Shown: positions 34,311 to 42,666 of the stretch, one piece after another | How positions within the stretch are numbered: position 1 is the stretch's first letter | Layout: every line of letters begins with the position of its first letter | Assembly: GCA_030834965.1 (NCBI GenBank) | Contig: JAUQWW010000026.1 | Location: forward strand, 1 to 45,380 | Source of the DNA: Gallionellaceae bacterium | Lineage (GTDB): Bacteria; Pseudomonadota; Gammaproteobacteria; Burkholderiales; Gallionellaceae | Reading direction: 5' to 3' | DNA length: 45,380 nt | Notes under the pieces: model-generated | Database searches by the model: none | Seen by the model: only the letters and a program-made list of their open reading frames with translations | Told to the model about the DNA's origin: nothing | Made by a program: the position numbers and the translations under genes

Positions 34311-34424
34311 GGCTGGTTCTCCTTGTCATTGTTCAAGAACAAATCCGGGTGCAACGGTTCTGCTTCACACTCAATTCTCAGGATACGGCTGTCACAGGCC
34401 TGATGGGTGAAGTGCGGCCCGCCG

Positions 34425-35669
34425 CTACATTTCCATCTCTCCCATGGCTCCGTGCCTCTCCTCTTCTTTCGGGAGTTCCGCGACCATGGCATCAGTGGTA
34501 AGAATCAGGCTGGCGATGGAGGCGGCATTCTGCAAGGCCGAGCGCGTCACCTTGGTGGGGTCGAGTACGCCCATGTCGATGAGATCACCATATTGTTCGG
34601 AAGCGGCGTTGTAACCGAAGCTGCCCATGCCCTCAACAACCTTGGCGAGCACCCCCGAGGGCTCGCCGCCTGCATTGGCAACAATCTGGCGCAAGGGTTC
34701 TTCCAGCGCGCGTAGCACGACCTTGATGCCAGCATCCTGCTCGCCATTGTCGCCATGCAGTTCGCTGATCGCCGTCCTGGCACGCAACAGCGCCACTCCA
34801 CCGCCGGGAAGGATGCCCTCTTCAACCGCAACGCCGCCGGCAAGCTTGGCAGCGCGCTCCTGAAATTTTTCCTTGTCGTAGCTGCTGGCCGCTTCCTTGA
34901 TCTGCCCGTGGATTTGTTTGATACGGTTGCGGATCATCTCGGGATCCCCAGCACCGCTGATGAGCGTGGTGTCTTCCTTGCCGACTTCGATGCGCTTGGC
35001 CCGCCCGAGGTCTTTCAATTCGGCCTTTTCCAGCGTGAGGCCAACTTCCTCTGCAATCACCGCGCCACCGGTAAGGATGGCAATGTCCTCCAGCATGGCT
35101 TTGCGGCGGTCGCCGAAGCCGGGCGCCTTGACGGCAACGGCCTTCAGGATGCCGCGAATGTTGTTGATGACCAGCGTCGCCAGCGCCTCGCCTTCGACAT
35201 CCTCGGCAATTATCAACAACGGATGCCCGGACTTGGCGACTTGCTCCAGGACCGGGAGCAGATCGCGTATGCTGCTGATCTTCTTGTCATACAGCAGGAT
35301 GTACGGTTCGTCCATTGCCACAATCTGCTTGTCCGGATGGGTGATGAAATAGGGCGACAGATAACCGCGGTCGAACTGCATCCCCTCCACCACCTCCAGC
35401 TCATTTTGCAGGCTCTTGCCATCCTTGATTGTAATCACGCCTTCATTGCCGATCTGTTCCATGGCCTGGGCAATGATGTCGCCGATGGCCGTATCGGAAT
35501 TTGCGGAAATCGCCCCCACTTGGGAAATCTCCTTGCTCGTTGTGCAGTACCGAGAAATGTTGCGCCCTCTCGGCCCCAGTGTCACTTTGACAGCATCCGC
35601 CAGGACATCCACGCCCACGACGATCCTGGCACGGGCAGCATCGTGGAACACAACCTGTTTCGCCGGCAT
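34425..35669 (-). CDS. GroEL-like chaperonin paralog with both ATPase regions deleted
   Basis: 414 residues against ~547 for GroEL, from ATG 35669 (GGAGG 9 bases before). N-terminus [20 protein letters not shown] and VTLGPRGRN align with GroEL 1-37; then the chain jumps to [18 protein letters not shown] (GroEL ~138 on). About 96 residues, including catalytic Asp52 and the GDGTT loop with Asp87, are missing. A second gap of ~29 residues between KLAGGVAV and [12 protein letters not shown] removes Asp398. The apical domain is complete, with the substrate-contact residues of GYLSPYF and [10 protein letters not shown] retained. Both gaps keep the frame. It can hardly hydrolyse ATP; it may act as a passive holdase or modifier. 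No groES is adjacent. Confidence 0.9.
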   Translation of the reverse strand: MPAKQVVFHDAARARIVVGVDVLADAVKVTLGPRGRNISRYCTTSKEISQVGAISANSDTAIGDIIAQAMEQIGNEGVITIKDGKSLQNELEVVEGMQFDRGYLSPYFITHPDKQIVAMDEPYILLYDKKISSIRDLLPVLEQVAKSGHPLLIIAEDVEGEALATLVINNIRGILKAVAVKAPGFGDRRKAMLEDIAILTGGAVIAEEVGLTLEKAELKDLGRAKRIEVGKEDTTLISGAGDPEMIRNRIKQIHGQIKEAASSYDKEKFQERAAKLAGGVAVEEGILPGGGVALLRARTAISELHGDNGEQDAGIKVVLRALEEPLRQIVANAGGEPSGVLAKVVEGMGSFGYNAASEQYGDLIDMGVLDPTKVTRSALQNAASIASLILTTDAMVAELPKEEERHGAMGEMEM

Positions 35670-35707
35670 GAAGAAGCCTCCAGAATGGATGTTGTGCGGC
35701 CTATTGC

Positions 35708-35953
35708 TCAATACATGTTTGACGACAGCGCCAATCTCGCCACCATCCATGCATTCGCCTGCTGCTCTTTGACCGGGTCGCCACATTCAAGCGCTGCTTC
35801 AAGCTCGCCATCCGTCGCGCACTCCATCTCCTCAGAGCACGCCATCACGAGGCGCAGCGCTGTTTCAAGTGCCTTTATTCGTTTGGGGTAATAGTCCGGA
35901 TCGATATAAAAACTCTCCGGGATTTCGTGCTCAGTTACTAGCTCAAACGTCAT
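35708..35953 (-). CDS. Small hypothetical protein between Hsp20 and the GroEL-like gene
   Basis: 81 residues, acidic: [62 protein letters not shown] mostly helical protein with three Cys; I do not recognise it. ACGGAG precedes the ATG. It ends 38 bases before the GroEL-like start, so the two are likely co-translated from one message. Confidence 0.65.
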   Translation of the reverse strand: MTFELVTEHEIPESFYIDPDYYPKRIKALETALRLVMACSEEMECATDGELEAALECGDPVKEQQANAWMVARLALSSNMY

Positions 35954-36045
35954 GACTTTTTCTCCGTGTTACGTTGCTGCTCTAGCGGCGCACCCCGCAA
36001 GGTAGGTGCATAACGGATACTCACGCATTCCACAGAGGCGCAGTG

Positions 36046-36498
36046 TTACGAAATGGGAATCTCCTTGCGGCTCGACGCGCCGACCTTTTTCGGCAACATG
36101 AGCTCGAGCACGCCGTTGTTATACTTGGCCAGAACCTGGCTTTGATCAACCTCGTCGGCCAGGGTGAAGACGCGTGATGCCATGCCGTAACTGCGCTCGC
36201 TGCGGATTACCCGCGCCCCCTCTCTTTCCTCCTTTTCTTTCTTGACTTCAGCACTGGTGGAAACCCGGTTGCCCTCGATGGTCACATGAATATCGTCCTT
36301 TTTCACACCTGGCATTTCTGCATTGATCAAATACTTTCCATCTGCCTCCTTCACATCCATTTTTATCTGAGGCTCGATTTCCATTCCCTCGCGCAACAAC
36401 GGACGCAGCGTCATCTTCCTGAACCAGTCGTCCATATCGCCGAGGGGTTCAAAACGTGCGAGTTCGCGAAAGGGATCGAAACGGGAAATATTAGCCAT
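36046..36498 (-). CDS. Hsp20/alpha-crystallin small heat-shock protein
   Basis: 150 residues. A short N-terminal arm (ISRFDPFRELARFEPLGDMDDWF) leads into the alpha-crystallin domain, residues ~45-140, with AEMPGVKKDDIHVTIEGNRVSTSAEV, the conserved SRVFTLADEVDQ and YNNGVLELMLPKK, and a C-terminal IPIS (IxI anchor motif). It binds unfolding proteins without ATP. First gene of the run that contains the ATPase-less GroEL-like protein. No clear sigma32 box or CIRCE element was found in the ~120 bases upstream. Confidence 0.93.
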   Translation of the reverse strand: MANISRFDPFRELARFEPLGDMDDWFRKMTLRPLLREGMEIEPQIKMDVKEADGKYLINAEMPGVKKDDIHVTIEGNRVSTSAEVKKEKEEREGARVIRSERSYGMASRVFTLADEVDQSQVLAKYNNGVLELMLPKKVGASSRKEIPIS

Positions 36499-36620
36499 GA
36501 TATTTCTTCCTTAATTTAGTTAAATAAACTTCACTCATAAAACCTATAGCCCAACAACAGCAAGCCGCTCATTACCAAGAGACATGGTGTATCTTTTTGA
36601 TCTAAACATGGATACAGAAA

Positions 36621-36785
36621 TTACTTTTTTGTTGTCGGGTCAGGATGATCAGGTTGATTTTCTCCGGGCACTCTGCGTTCACCCACTCTTATTACAATCA
36701 TCTTCTCGCGGCGTAAATCCCCAATTTTCTGAACCTTCCTGCGTTTGTCGACAACTTTTTCAGCCTCGGGATTCGGCACCTTCAT
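36621..36785 (-). CDS. Small basic hypothetical protein
   Basis: 54 residues from ATG 36785, chosen because AAAGGAGC lies 7 bases upstream; the open frame extends to 36839 without a ribosome site. Sequence begins MKVPNPEAEKVVDKRRKVQKI and contains REKMIVIRVGERRVPG; it is highly charged and Lys/Arg-rich with no signal peptide. Function unknown. It may be a small nucleic-acid-binding or regulatory peptide, or not a gene. Confidence 0.45.
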   Translation of the reverse strand: MKVPNPEAEKVVDKRRKVQKIGDLRREKMIVIRVGERRVPGENQPDHPDPTTKK

Positions 36786-36979
36786 TAAACTTGCTCCTTT
36801 GTTGAGAACGGGTGGGATGCAGGCATGGTAGTACGACAACCATGAGAAGCGAATAAGCGGATTGCTTATTTTGAATTAGGAAATATCCTTAAAAGTCAGG
36901 GGCGCCGAACGTCAAAACGTGTGCGTTGGGGCGATGGTTTTTGGCATGAAACGGGGGATAGAACCGTGGGAAGGTGGAA

Positions 36980-37010
36980 CTCCCCCTTCCTGCCCCCTGC
37001 TAAGGAGGAG
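36980..37010. repeat. C-rich intergenic element upstream of the response regulator stop
   Basis: CTCCCCCTTCCTGCCCCCTG followed by CTAAGGAGGAG; the ends CTCC and GGAG are complementary. It belongs to the same type of C-rich elements as 6308-6397 and 28055-28092. It sits in a 265-base gap with no other gene. Confidence 0.4.
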
Positions 37011-37050
37011 AAATGTAGCCTATGGATTACGTATTGAAGAGGAACCGGAA

Positions 37051-37707
37051 TTACGACTCGATAACATTACAGTGAATTGCCAGGCGAACGAGCTGTGTGG
37101 CGTTTTGAAGCTTCAGCTTCTTCATGATGTTAGTGTGATGCACGCCTACGGTTTTGGAGCTGATGGAAAGAATTTCCGCAATTTCGCTTATCGAATTTCC
37201 TTCCGCCATCAGTTTAAACAACTGGAATTCACGCTTGGAAAGTTCGCTCAACGGATTCATGGCAGCATCATGCAATTGCTTGTCGGAAACAGCGCCCGAA
37301 ACATGCTCCGGGTCGATGTACATTCTTCCGAGCCTTACCTGGCGCACTGCCTGCACCATCTGCCCCAGGCCGCCCTGCTTGGTCAGATATCCCGTTGCAC
37401 CCATCTCCAGCGCTCGCTGCACCATGGTCTCATTTGCATGCATGCTGAACACCAGAATGTGCGCATCGGGATGATGTGCCCTGATTCGGCGTATCGTTTC
37501 CAGGCCGCCGATACCAGGCATATTGAGATCGAGAACCACCACATCGGGTTTATATTCCCGGTAAAGGCTGTAACCCGTTTCACCATCGTCGGCCTCTGCC
37601 ACCACACGAATATCCGGCGTATTTTCGAGTATGCGGCGAAACCCATCGCGCACGACGGGGTGGTCATCTATCAGCAACACCGTAATCGTCGAGTTGTTCA
37701 AGTTCAT
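37051..37707 (-). CDS. NarL/FixJ-type response regulator
   Basis: 218 residues. The receiver domain (1-125) has the acidic pair DD at 14-15, the phospho-acceptor D60 in VVLDLNMPG, and the conserved Lys in GYLTKQGG. The C-terminal LuxR-type helix-turn-helix (~150-215) reads LSKREFQLFKLMAEGNSISEIAEILSISSKTVGVHHTNIMKKL. It should bind DNA upon phosphorylation by the kinase at 37704-39407, with which its start overlaps by 4 bases (ATGA). Being upstream of the stress gene run, it is the obvious candidate regulator. Confidence 0.95.
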   Translation of the reverse strand: MNLNNSTITVLLIDDHPVVRDGFRRILENTPDIRVVAEADDGETGYSLYREYKPDVVVLDLNMPGIGGLETIRRIRAHHPDAHILVFSMHANETMVQRALEMGATGYLTKQGGLGQMVQAVRQVRLGRMYIDPEHVSGAVSDKQLHDAAMNPLSELSKREFQLFKLMAEGNSISEIAEILSISSKTVGVHHTNIMKKLKLQNATQLVRLAIHCNVIES

Positions 37708-39407
37708 TTTCTCCTTCTTTCTATCTGGTAGTTAAGGGGCAGTCGGACATCGATGCGCACACCCAGTCCCGGGGTATTGAACAAGAAAAACTCTCCGCCA
37801 GCCGCAATTGCCCGCTCACGCATTCCGAGCAAGCCCAATCCTTTGGATACATGGTCCGGATCGAAACCCTTTCCGTTGTCTTCGACGCACAGCAACATGG
37901 CATCGGAATCTTGTGTTTCTCCAGCCTCGCGGCGCAGCTGCACTGAAACCTGATCAGCTTCGGCATATTTGGCGATATTGGAAAGCGCTTCCTGAATGAT
38001 GCGATATGCGGTGATATTGGTATTTTCGCCAAAACCGTCGAGATCACCTTCCAGCACCAGTTCGCAGGCAATGCCCCCGTGGTGCAAATGCCACTGATTC
38101 ACCAGTTCGCGCAGGCTATCCGCAAGACCAAGTTCATCCAGCAGCGCAGGGCGCAATTGACGCAGCATGCCGCGGATCACTCTGTGCATTTCGCTGGCAC
38201 TCTCGCTGATGGCCTGAACACTCGCCGCAATTTTATGTTCCTTATCGTCGAGCATACCCCCTATCGCCTGAGCTTCTGCATGGATCGCAGTGAGCCATTG
38301 GCCCAGCTCATCATGCAGCTCGCGCGCCAGATGGCGGCGTTCGCTTTCCTGAATGCTGTACAGGTTTTGTGTCAGCGTGCGGTTCTGCAGCATCAATTCC
38401 TGATTGAGGCTTGCCGCCTTTTTGAGCCTGCTGACGTCGATGCCCACCCCCAGCAGGCCGGCGATATTGCCCGCCGGATTATAAAAAGGGGCAAGTACGG
38501 TCGACAGATAAACCGTATTCCCGTTCGCGTCCATAATCCGGTTTTCCATGCCTGCCCTGAATTCTCCCGACTCCAGCACCTCAAGGCTGATGCGCTGAAA
38601 ATCCTCGGCCAGCTCATGCGGCAGCAATTCGAAATCAGTCTTGCCCAGCACATCCTCAACCGGACGGCCAAGAAAGCCGGCAAACACCTGACTGACTGTA
38701 ACGTAGCGCAGATTCATATCCTTGTAGTACACAATGGCCGGTATTGCGCCGAGCAAGGCTTCCTGCTCGGTGCGCGTCTGCTGCAACGCCAGCGCCATGC
38801 GTTTCTGTTCAGTGATGTTGGTCATCACCGTGCGGCAGGCGCGTGCTTCACTCAACACGGCTGCACTTTCCAGGCGGACGTAGTTCACCTCTCCATCACG
38901 GCCCATGATTCTCAGCTCGGTAACGACATTGCCGGGCGCACGGAAAACCTGGCGCAGATGATGGAAAAATGCGTGGATATCGCCATTGGCAAGACGGGCA
39001 CCAAAAGACTTGCCCACGATGTTTTCACGCTCCAGGCCCAACATGGCCGCACCAGTCAGGTTGATTTCCAGAACGCGCCCGGCATCATCGAGGGTGAGAT
39101 AGCCCACCGGAGCGAAATCATATAGCCTGGCATAACGATCGCGCATTTCTTCCAATGTCTGCTGCGCTTCCCTGAGTTCGCGGTTCTGCATCTCCAGTTC
39201 AATCTGGTGTACCTGCAACTCACGCAACAAATGCGCAGTGCTCTTCTCTGATACCTCCTTATTGAGCGCCAGCTCATCGAGCAGCTCCGCCTTGCTGCGG
39301 CTATCTGCATCATCAAACCTTCTTTTTCCGTATCTGTGGGTCAAGTCATTTCCCGTCGGCAATTGCAATTGACTGAAAAACACCCCCGTCAAGGCGCTGG
39401 GGAGCAT
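37704..39407 (-). CDS. PAS-domain sensor histidine kinase, NarX-type (HisKA_3)
   Basis: 567 residues from ATG 39407; a TTG at 39461 and other starts are possible and no strong ribosome site decides. No membrane segments, so it senses inside the cell. A coiled helix (LLRELQVHQIELEMQNRELREAQQ) is followed by PAS 1 (LYDFAPVGYLTLDDAGRVLEINL), PAS 2 (PAIVYYKDMNLRYVTVSQVFAGFLG) with a PAC end, then the dimerisation box RRHLARELHDELGQWLTAI with the phospho-His at ~365, and the HATPase_c domain (ITAYRIIQEALSNIAKYAEA, VEDNGKGFD, GLGLLGMRERA). No heme- or flavin-specific residue is obvious, so the signal is unknown. Confidence 0.9.
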   Translation of the reverse strand: MLPSALTGVFFSQLQLPTGNDLTHRYGKRRFDDADSRSKAELLDELALNKEVSEKSTAHLLRELQVHQIELEMQNRELREAQQTLEEMRDRYARLYDFAPVGYLTLDDAGRVLEINLTGAAMLGLERENIVGKSFGARLANGDIHAFFHHLRQVFRAPGNVVTELRIMGRDGEVNYVRLESAAVLSEARACRTVMTNITEQKRMALALQQTRTEQEALLGAIPAIVYYKDMNLRYVTVSQVFAGFLGRPVEDVLGKTDFELLPHELAEDFQRISLEVLESGEFRAGMENRIMDANGNTVYLSTVLAPFYNPAGNIAGLLGVGIDVSRLKKAASLNQELMLQNRTLTQNLYSIQESERRHLARELHDELGQWLTAIHAEAQAIGGMLDDKEHKIAASVQAISESASEMHRVIRGMLRQLRPALLDELGLADSLRELVNQWHLHHGGIACELVLEGDLDGFGENTNITAYRIIQEALSNIAKYAEADQVSVQLRREAGETQDSDAMLLCVEDNGKGFDPDHVSKGLGLLGMRERAIAAGGEFFLFNTPGLGVRIDVRLPLNYQIERRRK

Positions 39408-39516
39408 CGTCGCAGCTGAACCGCAACAACTATAAGATTTCTTCCTGCTTTCCACAAGCAAGGGGTATGTAAAGCTCTGTTAAACTTGCCGCCTTCTGCA
39501 TACATCCTCAAGCCGC

Positions 39517-41232
39517 ATGACTCAACTAATCCAGCGCACCTACCCAGCCGATGCCGCGCAACAGCTTGGTGATACCGGCATGGCGCCACTGCTGGCGCGC
39601 ATCTATGCAGCGCGCGGCATTCGCGATACGGCGCAACTGGATACCAGCCTGGGCAATTTGCTGCCCTTCACGCAACTGAAAAACGCGCAGACCATGGCGG
39701 TGCTGCTGGCGGATGCCATCGGCGCACAGCGCAAACTGCTGATTGTGGCCGACTATGATGCCGATGGCGCCACCGCCTGTGCGGTCGGGCTGCGCGGCCT
39801 GCGTGCATTCGGCGCGTGCGTTGATTTTATAGTGCCGAACCGCTTTGAATATGGTTACGGATTGACGCCGGAGATCGTGCGGCTCGCCGCGGAAGCACAG
39901 CCCGACATCCTGCTCACCGTGGACAACGGCATCGCCAGCGTGGAAGGCGTGACAGAGGCGAACCGGCTCGGCATGCAGGTGCTGGTCACCGACCATCACC
40001 TGCCCGGTGACACGCTGCCGGATGCACTCTGCATCGTCAATCCCAACCAGCCGGGCTGCGTCTTTCCCAGCAAGAATCTGGCGGGCGTGGGCGTGATGTT
40101 TTATGTGCTGCTGGCGTTGCGCGCCGAACTGCGTGCACGCGGCGCATTCACTGAACAGGCAGAGCCCAATCTCGGCAACCTGCTCGACCTGGTGGCACTG
40201 GGCACCGTGGCCGACGTGGTCAAGCTGGATGAAAATAATCGCATCCTGGTGCAGCAAGGCTTGCAGCGCATCCGCGCCGGGCGCGCCTGCGCCGGCATCA
40301 ACGCATTGTTGCAGGCGGCGCGCAGGCCAGCCGCCAAAGCGTCCGCTTATGAACTGGGCTTCATTGCCGGCCCGCGACTGAACGCCGCCGGGCGTCTGGA
40401 GGATATGAGCCTGGGCATCCGCTGCCTGCTCAGCGATGATCCCGCTGAAGCGACAGAAATCGCCGCCAAACTCGACGCGCTCAACCAGGAACGCCGCAGC
40501 ATCGAGGCAGACATGCAGCAGGCGGCACTGGCTGCGCTGGAACATGTCAATCCTGCTGACAGCGCCAGCTTGGCCATGTTCGACGAGACATGGCATCAGG
40601 GCGTGATCGGCATCCTAGCTTCGCGCCTGAAAGACCGCTACCACCGTCCGGTCATCGCGTTTGCGCGCGCCCAAAGCGGCGAACTCAAGGGCTCCGGGCG
40701 CAGCATCCCCGGCCTGCATCTGCGCGATGCGCTCGACCTCATGTCCAAGCGTCATTCGCATCTGCTGCAGAAATTCGGCGGGCACGCCATGGCAGCCGGC
40801 GTCAGCATACGTGAAGAGCATTTTGACGAGTTCTGCTCCGCCTTCGAATCCATCGCGCAAAGCCTGCTTTCCCCCGCCGATCTCACCCGAACCATCGAGA
40901 CCGACGGCCAACTTGCTCCAGTTGAATTTTCACTGGAAATCGCGCGCAGCCTGGATCGACAGGTATGGGGGCAGGGCTTCCCGCAGCCGTTGTTCGAGGG
41001 CGAATTCACGGTGCAAAGCCAGCGCGTGGTGGGCGAAAAACACCTCAAGTTGGCCCTTCGGCCAAACTCGGGACAGGAACTCTCCGCGCCGCATGCGACG
41101 TTCGACGCCATCCACTTCTTTTCCATCGACCCCGTGCCGAAAAGCATCCGCGCGGCGTACAGCTTGGGCATCAATGAATACAATGGCAGCATAAGCCTGC
41201 AACTCATCATCCGTCACTGGCAGGCGGTGTAG
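39517..41232 (+). CDS. recJ: Single-stranded-DNA-specific exonuclease RecJ
   Basis: 571 residues, the usual length. The DHH phosphoesterase motifs are present: IVADYDADGATACAVG (motif I), TVDNGIASVEGV (motif II), LVTDHHLPGDTLPDA (motif III), LVALGTVADVV (motif IV), and the DHHA1 region with GSGRSIPGLHLRDAL and GGHAMAAG. It degrades single-stranded DNA 5' to 3' in recombination and repair. It is divergent from the sensor kinase and is followed after 11 bases by the DUF4010 membrane protein. Confidence 0.96.
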   Translation: MTQLIQRTYPADAAQQLGDTGMAPLLARIYAARGIRDTAQLDTSLGNLLPFTQLKNAQTMAVLLADAIGAQRKLLIVADYDADGATACAVGLRGLRAFGACVDFIVPNRFEYGYGLTPEIVRLAAEAQPDILLTVDNGIASVEGVTEANRLGMQVLVTDHHLPGDTLPDALCIVNPNQPGCVFPSKNLAGVGVMFYVLLALRAELRARGAFTEQAEPNLGNLLDLVALGTVADVVKLDENNRILVQQGLQRIRAGRACAGINALLQAARRPAAKASAYELGFIAGPRLNAAGRLEDMSLGIRCLLSDDPAEATEIAAKLDALNQERRSIEADMQQAALAALEHVNPADSASLAMFDETWHQGVIGILASRLKDRYHRPVIAFARAQSGELKGSGRSIPGLHLRDALDLMSKRHSHLLQKFGGHAMAAGVSIREEHFDEFCSAFESIAQSLLSPADLTRTIETDGQLAPVEFSLEIARSLDRQVWGQGFPQPLFEGEFTVQSQRVVGEKHLKLALRPNSGQELSAPHATFDAIHFFSIDPVPKSIRAAYSLGINEYNGSISLQLIIRHWQAV

Positions 41233-41243
41233 ACATAGCAAAC

Positions 41244-42506
41244 ATGGACATCTCCCTATTCCAGAACAGCGGCGTCGAATTCCTGCCGCAGTTCCTGACC
41301 AGCCTCGCCATCGGCCTGCTGATCGGACTCGAACGCGAGCGCGCGCCCTCTGCCAAGGCAGGCCTGCGCACCTTCGCGCTGGTAGCGCTGCTTGGGACGC
41401 TGGCCGCAATGCTGTCCGAAAAAAACGACTTACCCTGGCTGCTGATCGCGGGCTGGCTAATGGTGGGCGCAATGATTATCGCCGCCTATGTCAACAGCCC
41501 CACCCAGGAGAACGATCCCGGCACCACCACCGTCGCCGCACTGCTGATGTGCTACGGACTGGGAGCATTGGTCTGGTACGGCCAGGCCACGCTGGCCATC
41601 ATGCTGGCCATCGGCACCACCACCCTGCTCTACTTCAAGCCCGAACTACGGGGCATGACACAGCGCCTGACGCGGCGCGACCTGGTGTCCATCCTGCAAT
41701 TTTCGGTCCTGACCTTCGTCATCCTGCCCATCCTGCCAAACCAGAACTACGGCCCCTATGACGCCTTCAACCCGCACCAGACATGGATGATGGTGGTGCT
41801 GATCTCCGGCCTTAGCCTGGCAGCGTATGTCGCGCTGCACTGGGTCAAGAAACGCCACGGTGCACCGCTACTCGGCCTGCTCGGCGGGCTGGTGTCCAGC
41901 ACCGCCACTACGCTCGTCTATGCGCGCCACAGCAAGAGCGACGCAAACATGGTGCATCTGTCCGCCGTTGTCATCCTGATCGCCAACCTGGTAGTGCTGG
42001 TGCGCCTGAGCGTGCTCGGTTCAGTGGTCTCGCCAGCCGCATTGCCGCAGCTGTTGCCAGTCATGGGTATCGGCCTGCTGTTCGGAATGGCAAGTATCTT
42101 GATCGGCTGGCGCAAGCTGCAAAGCTCTTCCGAACTTCCCTTGCCGGAAACCGCCAACCCGACGGAAATCCACGCTGCCCTGGGCTTCGGCCTGCTGTAT
42201 GCAGTGGTGCTGCTGTGTTCGGCGTGGCTGTCCGACCTGGCGGGCAGCAAAGGCCTGTATGCGGTAGCGCTGGTTTCCGGACTGACCAATGTCGATGCCA
42301 TCACCCTGTCCAGCCTGCACCTGCTCGACTTGGACAAGCTAAGCGCAGGACAGGCCGTAACCAGTATTGCTCTGGCTTGCCTTTCCAACCTGGCGTTCAA
42401 ATTTGGCCTGGTTCTGTTCATTGGCGGAACAGCCCTGGCCCGGCATGTCACCATCGGCTTTCTGGCAATGGCTGCCGGCATCGGCATCGGTCTGCTGCTC
42501 CTCTAA
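41244..42506 (+). CDS. MgtC/SapB-DUF4010 family membrane protein
   Basis: 420 residues, about ten to twelve membrane segments. The N-terminal MgtC-like part contains LTSLAIGLLIGLERER..AGLRTFALVALLGTLAAML, and the C-terminal DUF4010 part contains LLGLLGGLVSSTATTLVYARHSK and GSKGLYAVALVSGLTNVDAITLSSL. The role is unknown; MgtC relatives influence magnesium and phosphate homeostasis. The gene starts 11 bases after recJ and is probably co-transcribed with it. Confidence 0.92.
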   Translation: MDISLFQNSGVEFLPQFLTSLAIGLLIGLERERAPSAKAGLRTFALVALLGTLAAMLSEKNDLPWLLIAGWLMVGAMIIAAYVNSPTQENDPGTTTVAALLMCYGLGALVWYGQATLAIMLAIGTTTLLYFKPELRGMTQRLTRRDLVSILQFSVLTFVILPILPNQNYGPYDAFNPHQTWMMVVLISGLSLAAYVALHWVKKRHGAPLLGLLGGLVSSTATTLVYARHSKSDANMVHLSAVVILIANLVVLVRLSVLGSVVSPAALPQLLPVMGIGLLFGMASILIGWRKLQSSSELPLPETANPTEIHAALGFGLLYAVVLLCSAWLSDLAGSKGLYAVALVSGLTNVDAITLSSLHLLDLDKLSAGQAVTSIALACLSNLAFKFGLVLFIGGTALARHVTIGFLAMAAGIGIGLLLL

Positions 42507-42666
42507 TCAGGATGCTTGGGCGCGAAACTCGCGTTGCGAGCCCTGCCCCTTTCCCCACCGATAGGGAACGGACTGAGCGGATCGTCGTTTCCTCCGTTTG
42601 GGTGACGATACGCCATCACCGTTAGGTTATAATCGCAGTCTCTCTGAAAATCAAAAAAGCCAGACC

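Noticed and set aside
34755-35891. 378-codon plus-strand frame opposite the GroEL-like gene
   Set aside because: Composition is the mirror of the chaperonin codons, no domain is visible, and the minus-strand protein is clearly GroEL-like.
39526-40596. 356-codon minus-strand frame
   Set aside because: Antisense shadow of recJ, whose motifs are unambiguous.
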